DNA of 64,000 nucleotides from NCBI RefSeq assembly GCF_030818895.1, contig NZ_JAUTBA010000001.1:2604001-2668000 (forward strand). Direction: 5' to 3'. Each line of letters opens with the position of its first letter. The stretch's first letter is position 1. The translations under genes were made by a program, and so were the position numbers. This document shows positions 31,206-39,760 of this stretch, piece after piece. The DNA comes from Sphingobacterium zeae (GTDB lineage Bacteria; Bacteroidota; Bacteroidia; Sphingobacteriales; Sphingobacteriaceae). The notes beneath the pieces were generated by a model. It saw nothing but the letters and a program-made list of their open reading frames with translations, was not told the origin of the DNA and did not search any database.

Positions 31206-31251
31206 ATAATTGTAGGCAATAGGTAGGTAGGAAAATTGGTCGTGGCGAGGT

Positions 31252-32655
31252 CTACGGCCAATCATCCGAGCGAAAAGATGCTACAGGAATACCTTCAGTA
31301 GAATAAAGTTCTCCAAAACACCAGTCATGAAAAGCATAGCGCACCGCTACGGGCGTTTTTACCGCAGTTGACGTGACGGCAATACGGTCATTTTGCAGTA
31401 CGGCTGTTGCTGGATGAAAGATTTGATCCGTGCCAGCGAGTTCAAATTGGGTTAATGATTTGCCATAGCTTGTGATGCCTAAGGGACAATGCTTCAATGA
31501 AACAAGTACTGTATCATGGAGGATGACGATTTTATCCAACGTTGGCGTTTGGTAAGCGATTCCTTTTTTTTGATAATGGCTACCCAATGCCCAGCTTGCC
31601 AATCGTTGTGCAACAACTGTTTTGTTGGCTGGATGAATGTTATGCATTTCACCTCCATCTATTGTAGTAACCATACCCGCATTGGACAAGCTGTCTTGCG
31701 TTTTGAGTTGCATTTCACGAAGGCGTGGTAATAAAGCTCCTTGTCCTTTGGCATATTGCATTGGGGCGATCTCTACATAGTAGAAAGGCCATTCTCCGAT
31801 ATCCCAACTTTTTCTCCAATCACGGATCATATTGGTTTGTAAAATGTTATAATCGTAATAATTATATCGATTTTGTTCGCCTTGGTACCAAATTACACCT
31901 GCAATTCGAAATCCGATTAGTGGACAGATCATCGCATGATAAAGATTGCCCGGCTGTTGATGGACTTGTTTTCCGATCGCTCTGTTGGGTAATTTTTGTT
32001 GTCTTAGTGATCTTTCTACAAGCGATGGCTTCATCCACGCTTCAATTGGTGAGCCACCCCAAGTGGTTTGAATAATGCCTATAGGCACATGAAGGTGCTG
32101 CTGGAGGTACTTTGCAAATTGGTAGCCCACCGCACTAAAATTAGCTACCGACGCCGCATTTGCTACAGACCAATTTCCGTTTACATCAAACGCTGCATTT
32201 TCGGCATGCGCTCTTTCTATTCGAAAGAGGCGAATCTGGTCATTGGGTGAAGCTAACAGCAATTCTGCTGCATGGCGAATAGGTTGGCCGTAATAGCCCT
32301 TCATGGGCATGTCCATATTGGACTGACCGGAGCATATCCAAACCTCACCGATCAAAACATCGTGCAATGTAATTTTCTCTTCCTGCTGTATTTGTATGTT
32401 ATAAGGCCCACCGGCTTGTGGAGTTTCTATCCATAGCGACCAATTTCCATCTTGATCTTTAGCTGTTTTATAGCTCTTACCATCCCACGATGTTTTCACC
32501 TGTATTTCCTTTTTTGATGTGCTCTTCCCCCAGATCTTGACCTGACTTGATTGCTGCAGTACCATATTATCTGCAAAAAAATGTGGTATGGTTAACGCTG
32601 CGAAGCTGAGTTGATAGACGAATAAGCTGAATGTGAATGCGAGGATATATTTCAT
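31252..32655 (-). CDS. Sialate O-acetylesterase-like SGNH esterase
   Basis: A 467-residue exported esterase: signal peptide (MKYILAFTFSLFVYQLSFAA), an N-terminal beta-sandwich, then the SGNH/SASA fold with nucleophile Ser112 in CSGQSNMDMP, VIQTTWGGSPIEAWM-type block II (IGIIQTTWGGSPIEAW), GVIWYQGEQNRY (block III) and MHNIHPANK (catalytic His region). In utilisation loci this family removes O-acetyl groups from plant or bacterial glycans more often than from sialic acid. It overlaps the symporter stop by 4 bases and is last in the FAD-oxidoreductase/symporter/esterase unit. Confidence 0.92.
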   Translation of the reverse strand: MKYILAFTFSLFVYQLSFAALTIPHFFADNMVLQQSSQVKIWGKSTSKKEIQVKTSWDGKSYKTAKDQDGNWSLWIETPQAGGPYNIQIQQEEKITLHDVLIGEVWICSGQSNMDMPMKGYYGQPIRHAAELLLASPNDQIRLFRIERAHAENAAFDVNGNWSVANAASVANFSAVGYQFAKYLQQHLHVPIGIIQTTWGGSPIEAWMKPSLVERSLRQQKLPNRAIGKQVHQQPGNLYHAMICPLIGFRIAGVIWYQGEQNRYNYYDYNILQTNMIRDWRKSWDIGEWPFYYVEIAPMQYAKGQGALLPRLREMQLKTQDSLSNAGMVTTIDGGEMHNIHPANKTVVAQRLASWALGSHYQKKGIAYQTPTLDKIVILHDTVLVSLKHCPLGITSYGKSLTQFELAGTDQIFHPATAVLQNDRIAVTSTAVKTPVAVRYAFHDWCFGELYSTEGIPVASFRSDDWP

Positions 32656-34334
32656 GTGTTGAACTTTTTATTCCGTGTAAGTGTTGCTATGCATCCGGCA
32701 ATGATTAATACTACCAATCCTACAGCCATGACCATGTACGAGAACTGTGTAGTTAATGCTCCAAGAATCACGATTCCGATCCCGACTACTGCCATTGAAG
32801 CGGCAATAACCCTAATTCCAAATCGATTCTGCTGTTCGGTGTCGGCATTTCGTATATCGAAGTTTTGGGGAATGCACTTGTTATCATTCACTGACATAGG
32901 GACCAGGACATGTTGCGCCACTTGACCCGTTGAAAGATAGTACCATTCAAAAGCAGTTAATATAAGGATTGGGATGCCCATGCCGAATGTAGTTTCCATC
33001 GTTAAATTTAGTTTCAATCCCAAGGCGCCTGGCGCAATTGTTTTTAAAAATAGATTGACAAGCAATGAAACGATCGTGGCACATACGACGGAAAATCCGG
33101 TTTGTCTTTTTGAGAATAAGCTCCATATTATGGGAGCGAAGAGGGCACCGCCCGCGATGGATGCCGTGCTCAGTACTACATTGACGATCCCTCCGGCAGA
33201 TGGTATCCACATAGCAATTAGGATAGTACCTATGCCAAAGATTAATGTAAATAATCTTGCTACGGTAATAACTGATTTTTCAGAAGCTTCGGGCCTGATT
33301 AAGTTTTTATATATATCTTGGGCAAACACTGTTGCAGCCATATTTATTGTGGTGTTCGCTTTACTCGATGTCGCCGATACCATCCCTGCCAAAACCAAAC
33401 CGATAAGTCCTGCAGGCATCACCTTTTGGATAAGCATCATATAGGCGTCTTCCACCTCGAGTCCGGCCAGATTAGGATTGATAATGCGATAGATCATCGG
33501 CGGAAGCATCCAAATCAGTGGACAGATAAAGTATAAGATGCTAAAAATACCCGACACTTTTTTTGACTCTTTTGCCGACCCCACACTGGTATAGCGTTGT
33601 ACATAGGACCAATTTCCGCCAAGATAAAATGTCTGGTATACAATAAAAGCCAGCATGAAGCCTATAGTATATTCTTCGTTAAAAGGTTTGAAAAAATCTT
33701 TGGGAGCCTCGCGGACCAAAGTTTGAAAGCCACCAATTTCACTGAAAGCAATTGGAATCACGATGACTACTGCAGCTGATAATATAACGAATTGTACCAC
33801 ATCCGTTACCAAGACGGCCCATAACCCACCCGCAGCGGTATACAAGATGATAATAAGTCCAATGATCACAATACACAGATTTACAGGTAAATCGGCCGCG
33901 ACGTGAACCATCTTTCCTACGGGATAAAGAACTGCGGCGGTAGTGAATAAGCTTAAAAGCAAAGTCATATAGGTATAAAACTGCTTTTCCTTCTGACCAA
34001 AGCGTTTTCCAATATATTCTGCGGCAGTTGCCACACCTGTTTTTTTCCATCTTGAAGCGATAAAAAGGGTAACAAGCAGACCGCTAATAGCCATCGTCAG
34101 TTGAATGGCATTTGCGATTAGTCCATTTCGGTAAGCGATCGATCCCCAGACTACAAATGTACCTGCGGAAAAATAACTTATGAAAAGAGACAGTCCATTG
34201 ATCCACCAGGGGGTTTCGCCTCCTGCTTCAAAAAAAGCTTGTCCAGTCTTACTTCCTACCCGTGTAAAAGTGAGCCCAATAGCAAAAATCAATAGGCTAA
34301 AAATGCCCATCACGATATAGTCTAACTGTATCAT
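32652..34334 (-). CDS. Sodium:solute symporter (SSS family)
   Basis: A 560-residue inner-membrane transporter with about 14 hydrophobic helices. SSS features are visible: YIVMGIFSLLIFAIGLTFTR at the start, GETPWWINGLSLFISYFSAGTFV, AAEYIGKRFGQKEKQFYTYMTL, YTAAGGLWAVLVTDVVQFVIL, and GLVLAGMVSATSSKANTTINMAATVFAQD, the sodium-site region. It presumably imports the mono- or disaccharide released in the periplasm (substrate inferred from context). It lies 20 bases after the FAD gene and overlaps the esterase start, so all three are one transcription unit. Confidence 0.92.
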   Translation of the reverse strand: MIQLDYIVMGIFSLLIFAIGLTFTRVGSKTGQAFFEAGGETPWWINGLSLFISYFSAGTFVVWGSIAYRNGLIANAIQLTMAISGLLVTLFIASRWKKTGVATAAEYIGKRFGQKEKQFYTYMTLLLSLFTTAAVLYPVGKMVHVAADLPVNLCIVIIGLIIILYTAAGGLWAVLVTDVVQFVILSAAVVIVIPIAFSEIGGFQTLVREAPKDFFKPFNEEYTIGFMLAFIVYQTFYLGGNWSYVQRYTSVGSAKESKKVSGIFSILYFICPLIWMLPPMIYRIINPNLAGLEVEDAYMMLIQKVMPAGLIGLVLAGMVSATSSKANTTINMAATVFAQDIYKNLIRPEASEKSVITVARLFTLIFGIGTILIAMWIPSAGGIVNVVLSTASIAGGALFAPIIWSLFSKRQTGFSVVCATIVSLLVNLFLKTIAPGALGLKLNLTMETTFGMGIPILILTAFEWYYLSTGQVAQHVLVPMSVNDNKCIPQNFDIRNADTEQQNRFGIRVIAASMAVVGIGIVILGALTTQFSYMVMAVGLVVLIIAGCIATLTRNKKFNT

Positions 34335-34354
34335 TCTATAGTTCTTTTAAAAGA

Positions 34355-36643
34355 TCATTTATTTTTTTCGAAGCAACGAATATCAAATAGCGATGCCGGC
34401 ACATGATCTGAGGGGTGCATCATTTGTATACTAAGACGTTCAGTGCGTATCGGTTCGGTGAAGGTAATCCGGTTTAATGTCCTAAAGTTATCAGATGTTG
34501 AATATATAATCTTACCTGAGGAATCTTTAATGGTATATGCGCGCACACAGAAAGGCATTATGTTTTCTGGGTGACTCATTAATACTGATTCCATGGCATG
34601 GTCAAAGTCGGTGTCAAACCACAGGTCAATGCGAGCGATTTCCTGCGGAGTGTCCCAATCGAGCACAACGGTAGGTGTTTTATCTTTAGGATTTGCAACC
34701 CAAGCATTTGTAGTCGTTACAGGTCTATTAACCCCATTTTTCAGTTGCTTACTTGCAAAAGTATCTAGTTGCTGTTTAAAGGTTACAGCTATATTTTGTC
34801 CATCGGGTCTGCGCTGTGGGCACCAGAATTCAAATTCGTCTACACCAACACTGGTAATTGGTATTTGCTTTCCATTGTTGGACACAGCTTTGTTAAAAGA
34901 GTTAAATACGGACATGACGCCTGTTACGCGTTGATCTGTATAACCCAATTGTATGTTAGGGTTAGATTGGAAAGTCAGAAAGACATATCCATCAGATGCT
35001 AATGGCGTATCAAAATTAAGGTCGATGGAAGTCGTTCCCTTGGTCAGGGGAATTGTGCGCGTTGCGAGGGTAATGTCTGGAGTGAAATTTCCAGCTTTCT
35101 CCGATATCCGTATCGATGCCTCCAAGACGGTATCTTGAAGTACTTGCAGGGCTAGTTGAAAAACCGGAAGTTTTCCTTTTTTCATGGGGAGCAGCTGCGC
35201 TGATGGTATCGTCAGCGGCTTCCATAAACAGACGTCACCAAAACCGGTAAACGGTAATTCACTGGAAGTACTGATTTGCGCCTGCAGTGCCAGATCATGC
35301 TCTTCGTGTAAGACCAAAGATGGAATATGCTGACCCTCTGCCATTAAACGTTGTTGAAGCTGTTTCATATGGTTGTCTAAGGTCAGTTGCCGTGGTAAAA
35401 CCTGGAGTTCTTTGCAGAGAGCTGCTGCCATCCCTACAGCTTGACCGACATAAGCACAGGTTGCCATCACTCGCGTAGCTCCAAACGCCACATGGCTTAC
35501 ACTGATTAGACGTCCTGTCAGAAGTAGATTGCGAATATTTTTACTATATAGGCTTCTATAGGGGATATCGAATATTCCCTTGCTATGCCATTGGTTACAG
35601 CCTGGTAGTTCACTATATACGCCGTCGGCGGGATGTAAGTCGATGGACCAGCCGCCATATGCAACTGCATCTGGATGCTGACGCTGTTCGACGAGGTCCT
35701 GTTGTATCATCATATAGTCTCCTTCAAAACGCCTACTCTCACGTTTTCCAGGTATCATTCCTACCCATTCCAAGGTGAGTGTTTCGGATTCCGGAAAATT
35801 TCCGGAGTTTTTGATATAATTCCATACTCCATAGATGATTTTCCATAGTTCCCATTTAATGGTTTCCGTATCATGTACAGTATCCAAACGCCCGCCATAC
35901 TCCACCCACCATAGTTTACAGCCATGTTCGTTCGCTTTAAACTGTTTAAATCGGGGGATTTGACTGATTTCTTTAAGAGCGAAGGCAGGAGGGATAAAAG
36001 AAACAGGGATCCCCGTATCCTTGGTATAGAAATATAAAGAATGGCCCAATAACTCGCCATATTCCTTACTTGGCGCCATACCTTCACCAAATTCCTCTCT
36101 ACCTTCAGCGCCCATACGGAATGCAGCTCCTGCGAGAAAACCGACTATACCATCTCCAGATGCATCGCAGAATAAGGGTGAATGGAAGGTGTATAGGGTC
36201 GAATTCTGGCTACAGAAAGCACGTACACTTTCTATGTGGTCTGCAGCAGATTTTTCTACATGGTATACAGCTGTATTCAAAAAGAGACGAATGTTTTTTT
36301 CCTGATTTACTTTATCCATCAGGATCATATCCAAGATGATTGGGTTTCCTTGTGGATTGCGATAGGTGTTTTCGACCAGAATTTCGTCGATTACGCCACC
36401 TTCTCTGGACCATCGATTATTGTTTCCCATATGTGAGGTGGCTCCTAACATCCAAAGGCGAACTTCGCTGGAGGCATTGCCACCCAAAACGGGTCTATCT
36501 TGTATCAAGATTACGTTTAAACCTTGACGCGCAGCAGTAATGGCGGTGCAGATGCCCGACATCCCTCCACCTGTCACGATCAGATCGCTATCGTATTGGA
36601 TATGTTTTAGATTTCTCTTTTCTTGCGTGTTACTAGTAATCAT
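34355..36643 (-). CDS. FAD-dependent oxidoreductase with C-terminal beta-sandwich region
   Basis: A 762-residue protein without a signal peptide. The N-terminal half has the Rossmann FAD motif DLIVTGGGMSGICTAITAARQGLNV and VLGGNASSEVRLWMLGA (FAD_oxidored family); DASGDGIVGFLAGAAFRMG and RRFEGDYMMIQQDL follow. From about residue 445 the sequence turns beta-rich (WKPLTIPSAQLLPMKKGK, ARIDLWFDTDFDHAMESVLM, RLSIQMMHPSDHVPASLFDI), like a carbohydrate-binding or discoidin-type sandwich. Such oxidoreductases recur in polysaccharide loci, but their reaction is not settled; oxidation of a sugar is plausible. First gene of its unit, with the paired LacI-type site about 95 bases upstream. Confidence 0.85.
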   Translation of the reverse strand: MITSNTQEKRNLKHIQYDSDLIVTGGGMSGICTAITAARQGLNVILIQDRPVLGGNASSEVRLWMLGATSHMGNNNRWSREGGVIDEILVENTYRNPQGNPIILDMILMDKVNQEKNIRLFLNTAVYHVEKSAADHIESVRAFCSQNSTLYTFHSPLFCDASGDGIVGFLAGAAFRMGAEGREEFGEGMAPSKEYGELLGHSLYFYTKDTGIPVSFIPPAFALKEISQIPRFKQFKANEHGCKLWWVEYGGRLDTVHDTETIKWELWKIIYGVWNYIKNSGNFPESETLTLEWVGMIPGKRESRRFEGDYMMIQQDLVEQRQHPDAVAYGGWSIDLHPADGVYSELPGCNQWHSKGIFDIPYRSLYSKNIRNLLLTGRLISVSHVAFGATRVMATCAYVGQAVGMAAALCKELQVLPRQLTLDNHMKQLQQRLMAEGQHIPSLVLHEEHDLALQAQISTSSELPFTGFGDVCLWKPLTIPSAQLLPMKKGKLPVFQLALQVLQDTVLEASIRISEKAGNFTPDITLATRTIPLTKGTTSIDLNFDTPLASDGYVFLTFQSNPNIQLGYTDQRVTGVMSVFNSFNKAVSNNGKQIPITSVGVDEFEFWCPQRRPDGQNIAVTFKQQLDTFASKQLKNGVNRPVTTTNAWVANPKDKTPTVVLDWDTPQEIARIDLWFDTDFDHAMESVLMSHPENIMPFCVRAYTIKDSSGKIIYSTSDNFRTLNRITFTEPIRTERLSIQMMHPSDHVPASLFDIRCFEKNK

Positions 36644-36681
36644 GGATATAACTGGAATTAAGTGCTATCATTCGTTAAGAC

Positions 36682-36689
36682 CAAATTTA
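36682..36689 (-). promoter_or_regulatory. Candidate -7 element for the FAD/symporter/esterase unit
   Basis: TAAATTTG on the minus strand matches TAnnTTTG exactly and would give a start about 32 bases ahead of the gene. No TTG sits at the -33 position, which suggests dependence on an activator. Confidence 0.5.
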
Positions 36690-36736
36690 TCCATTCTGAG
36701 TGTAGGAGCTGGTGCACTTTGCTGTTAAATTTCCAT

Positions 36737-36767
36737 GGGAACGCTCCCTAAATTTGGGAACGCTCCC
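36737..36767. promoter_or_regulatory. 31-bp paired LacI-type operator ahead of the FAD gene
   Basis: GGGAACGCTCCC, 7 bases, GGGAACGCTCCC: a direct repeat of a near-palindromic 12-mer with a central CG, same total length and spacing as the sites at 29810 and 47600. It lies between the LacI gene stop and the FAD gene start, centred 66.5 bp from a -7 match. Confidence 0.72.
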
Positions 36768-36790
36768 GTGTTCGTTGCTGTTTTTGGGAA

Positions 36791-37819
36791 TTACGCTCCT
36801 GATCGTACAGTAGAATCACGTACCATAAGTTTAGCTTCCATCGTGCGGATGATTGGCTTCCATTCTTCCATATCTTTTCCAATTAACCCCAATAGGAGTT
36901 CCATCGCTGTCTTGCCTATCTCCCGTACTGGCTGTGCGACTGTAGTGAGACTAGGTTCGGCGAAGCTTGAACCATAGTTGTCACTGAATCCGACCACAGC
37001 AATATCTTCAGGGATACGTTTATTCATTTTTTTAATTATCTGCATAGCCTCTATTGCAGTGGGATCATTTACAGCGAAAATACCATCTATGGGATTTTCG
37101 AGTTCCACAAGAAATTTAACAAACATCTTGATTTTATTTAAGCTGAGGTCTGAGTCAATAATTAAATCCTGATCGATCGGAATGCCGTGTTTGGTTAAAG
37201 CATCACAATATCCATTAAGTCTTTTTTGACTAATACTGAGTTGCCTCGGACCTGCTAAGTGTGCTATTCTGCGCCTTCCCAAGCTGATGAGGTGCTCTAC
37301 TGCATGGAACGCGGCATCGTAATCATTGACCACGACCTTGGGCACCATAATTTCATTACAGACTCTATTGAAGAATACAATGGGAATTTTCTTTCGAATA
37401 AATACTTTCCAGTGATCATAATTCAGTGTTTCCTTTGTCAGTGAGACCATTACTCCATCTACACGATTGGCCAACATGACTTTAGCATTGGCGACTTCGG
37501 TGGCATAGCTTTCATTGCATTGCGATATCAGTACTGAATAGCCATGTTTGCTGGCTTCTTCTTGTGCACCAACGACAACTTGCGGAAAAAAAGAGGTAGA
37601 GAATTCAGGTAAGACAATACCGATCGTGTTGGTCTTGTTAGTGATGAGGCTTAGCGATTGCATATTGCGTTGATAATCTAATTTCTCAGCCAGTTCCAGG
37701 ATTTTTTGACGCGTTTCTGCCTTTACATTGGCATGGCCGGTAAGGGCACGGGATACGGTGGATTTAGAAATATTTAGTTCGTTGGCAATATCAACAATGG
37801 TTATCTGATCACTTTTCAT
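36791..37819 (-). CDS. LacI-family transcriptional regulator
   Basis: A 342-residue regulator with the N-terminal LacI helix-turn-helix and hinge (ITIVDIANELNISKSTVSRALTGHANVKAETRQKILELAEKL) and a periplasmic-binding-protein-like effector domain (TIGIVLPEFSTSFFPQVVVGAQEEA, VDGVMVSLT, HLAGPRQLSISQKRLNGY, DGIFAVNDPTAIEAMQII, AVVGFSDNYGSSFAEPSLTTVAQP). It sits inside the glycan locus between the susD gene and the FAD gene. The three paired CG-centred sites at 29810, 36737 and 47600 are its likely targets (inference). The effector is probably a sugar released from the substrate. Confidence 0.94.
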   Translation of the reverse strand: MKSDQITIVDIANELNISKSTVSRALTGHANVKAETRQKILELAEKLDYQRNMQSLSLITNKTNTIGIVLPEFSTSFFPQVVVGAQEEASKHGYSVLISQCNESYATEVANAKVMLANRVDGVMVSLTKETLNYDHWKVFIRKKIPIVFFNRVCNEIMVPKVVVNDYDAAFHAVEHLISLGRRRIAHLAGPRQLSISQKRLNGYCDALTKHGIPIDQDLIIDSDLSLNKIKMFVKFLVELENPIDGIFAVNDPTAIEAMQIIKKMNKRIPEDIAVVGFSDNYGSSFAEPSLTTVAQPVREIGKTAMELLLGLIGKDMEEWKPIIRTMEAKLMVRDSTVRSGA

Positions 37820-37937
37820 AGCAATAAGCGTTGGTCTCGATTTATAATGAGCGTTTAAAAATAAGATATGTTTATGATAAAGTGAACACTTTTTAATTTT
37901 TAGCGTTGGCGTCCTGTCTGTTTTCCGGCGATTTTAT

Positions 37938-37979
37938 TGCAGTAAAGGTGCATATAGCGACATTTGCACCTTTACTGCA
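37938..37979. terminator. Hairpin after the susCD cluster
   Basis: TGCAGTAAAGGTGCA and TGCACCTTTACTGCA are exact 15-base arms around a 12-base loop, starting 20 bases after the last susD stop (minus strand). The strong stem suggests a terminator or mRNA-stabilising end. No U-run is present on the minus strand, so the factor-independent type is uncertain. Confidence 0.55.
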
Positions 37980-37999
37980 GTAGATTGGTTAACTCGTTC

Positions 38000-39751
38000 T
38001 TAATAACCGGGATTTTGTCTCATCAGTGGCATTTTTTGAATTTCACTTAATGGAATTGGCAGGAGGTACATTGCTTTCCTAAAGTTTAGCGGTCGTAAAG
38101 CTGACCCCACTAAGTAGCTAAAGGTATTACCATTGCGTGTGATAATTATTGTTTTGTTAAAGCCCTTGAGCACATTTTCTGCGATCATCCAGCGCCGGAT
38201 ATCATTAAAGCGATGATCTTCAAAAGCCAGTTCGATGCGTCTTTCATTTTGAATGACTATGCGCATCTGCTCGACATTCATCCCTACCTTCAAACCATAC
38301 ATGCGGTCAGAACCCGGGAAAATTCCTGCTCTTTGACGTAATTCTTTCAGCTTGTCATAAGCTCTTTCCGGGAATCCAGCTTCGTTGATCGCTTCAGCAT
38401 AATTGAGTAAAATTTCTGCATAGCGAATCAGGGGCCATCCGCGTTCGGTAGAACCTGCCGTATTGGTGGCTAGATTTTCGTCCAGCATTTTTCTGCTGTA
38501 ATAGCCGGTGGAGTAATTGTTGGGTGTATAGGCATCGTTTGTGGGGTTGGCAGGATTCGAGCCGTTGCTCATATACGTATAGATTGTAGTCTTTGGACCG
38601 GTGTTGGATACATAGGATAATCCATTATAAATAATGGAATAGTCGAATCGCGGATCCCGATTTGTATAAGGGTTGTTGGGATCATAAAGCGGGCTTTCGT
38701 CCGTTGGTTTACCATCTCTCATGGGAAATGCAGCGACTAGATTGTGCGTTGGTTTCATCACTGAGCTGCCTGAACGGGTGGGAGGTAAGTAATAGGCCTC
38801 CAGCTCTTTCTGTGTTGTGCGATTGTAGGCGAGGATATATTCACTGTTTATTCGTTTGAGGAATACTTGATAAAAACCGTTGCCGGGGCGAGTCTCGTTA
38901 TCTACATTGAGCGCATATTTGTGACTACTAATTACCGCTTCAGCAGCAGTTGCGGCATTTTGCCAGCGGTTTTTGTCATAGTTTGGGTATCCCACTAGGG
39001 CACTAAGTTCGGCCGTTGCCTCGCTACTTAGTCCACCGTTGAAGAGTGGGCTTGCTGCGTAGAGCAGTACGCGTGATTTTAAAGCCAGGCAGGCTCCATT
39101 GGTAATCCGGCCAAAGTCGATATCTCTGTAGACCACGGACGCGAGAGTCGCTGCGGCGGCATCTAATTCTTGTACAATATAATTGATGGATTCATCAAAC
39201 GTATTACGTGGAAGGTCAATCAGATCATTGATTTCAAACACACGATCACCAACAAGAGGTATACCGCCAAATGCGGCAACCATATTGTAATAATAGAAGG
39301 CGCGTAGGAATCGTGCTTCTGCAACCATCCTTGTCCGGGTAGCAGGCGTAAATGGCGCATTTGGAAGCTTTGCCAGCAGTAAATTTACACGTCGAATATT
39401 AGTGTAGGGTGTGTTCCACAGATCTTTGTTCGCAGCAAAGCCCGTGAGTACATTGCTGGGGGCTATTACACCTTGTGCATAAGCATTTCCCCAGACCGAG
39501 ACATTATTATTACCTTCTGCATTATCCGTAGCCAATTCCATGTTGCCGGAGCCACCAGCGGCCGAGAAACGATAGGAATCAAAGCTATAGCCCATATCCT
39601 GATAGATCCTATTCAAAAAACCAAGTGTCCGAACGCTGTCGGTAAAGACATCCTCAGCAGAAATGCCTACAGTTTTATCATCCAAAAATTTGGAGTTTTG
39701 ACAAGAGTATATGGTGCTTGTCAATGCAATTAGAAATATAAATATTTTCAT
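38000..39751 (-). CDS. SusD/RagB-family glycan-binding lipoprotein (first pair)
   Basis: A 583-residue surface lipoprotein: signal with lipobox ending TIYSC (Cys17), then the SusD architecture of TPR helices and loops. Typical features are FLNRIYQDMGYSFDSYRFSA, VAEARFLRAFYYYNMVAAFGGIPLVGDRVFE, ALKSRVLLYAASPLFNG, WPLIRYAEILLNYAEAINEAG and IQNERRIELAFEDHRFNDIRRW. SusD proteins cap the SusC channel and bind the glycan outside the cell. It follows its SusC by 9 bases and is last in the four-gene susCD-susCD unit. Confidence 0.95.
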   Translation of the reverse strand: MKIFIFLIALTSTIYSCQNSKFLDDKTVGISAEDVFTDSVRTLGFLNRIYQDMGYSFDSYRFSAAGGSGNMELATDNAEGNNNVSVWGNAYAQGVIAPSNVLTGFAANKDLWNTPYTNIRRVNLLLAKLPNAPFTPATRTRMVAEARFLRAFYYYNMVAAFGGIPLVGDRVFEINDLIDLPRNTFDESINYIVQELDAAAATLASVVYRDIDFGRITNGACLALKSRVLLYAASPLFNGGLSSEATAELSALVGYPNYDKNRWQNAATAAEAVISSHKYALNVDNETRPGNGFYQVFLKRINSEYILAYNRTTQKELEAYYLPPTRSGSSVMKPTHNLVAAFPMRDGKPTDESPLYDPNNPYTNRDPRFDYSIIYNGLSYVSNTGPKTTIYTYMSNGSNPANPTNDAYTPNNYSTGYYSRKMLDENLATNTAGSTERGWPLIRYAEILLNYAEAINEAGFPERAYDKLKELRQRAGIFPGSDRMYGLKVGMNVEQMRIVIQNERRIELAFEDHRFNDIRRWMIAENVLKGFNKTIIITRNGNTFSYLVGSALRPLNFRKAMYLLPIPLSEIQKMPLMRQNPGY

Positions 39752-39760
39752 GATTGTGCT

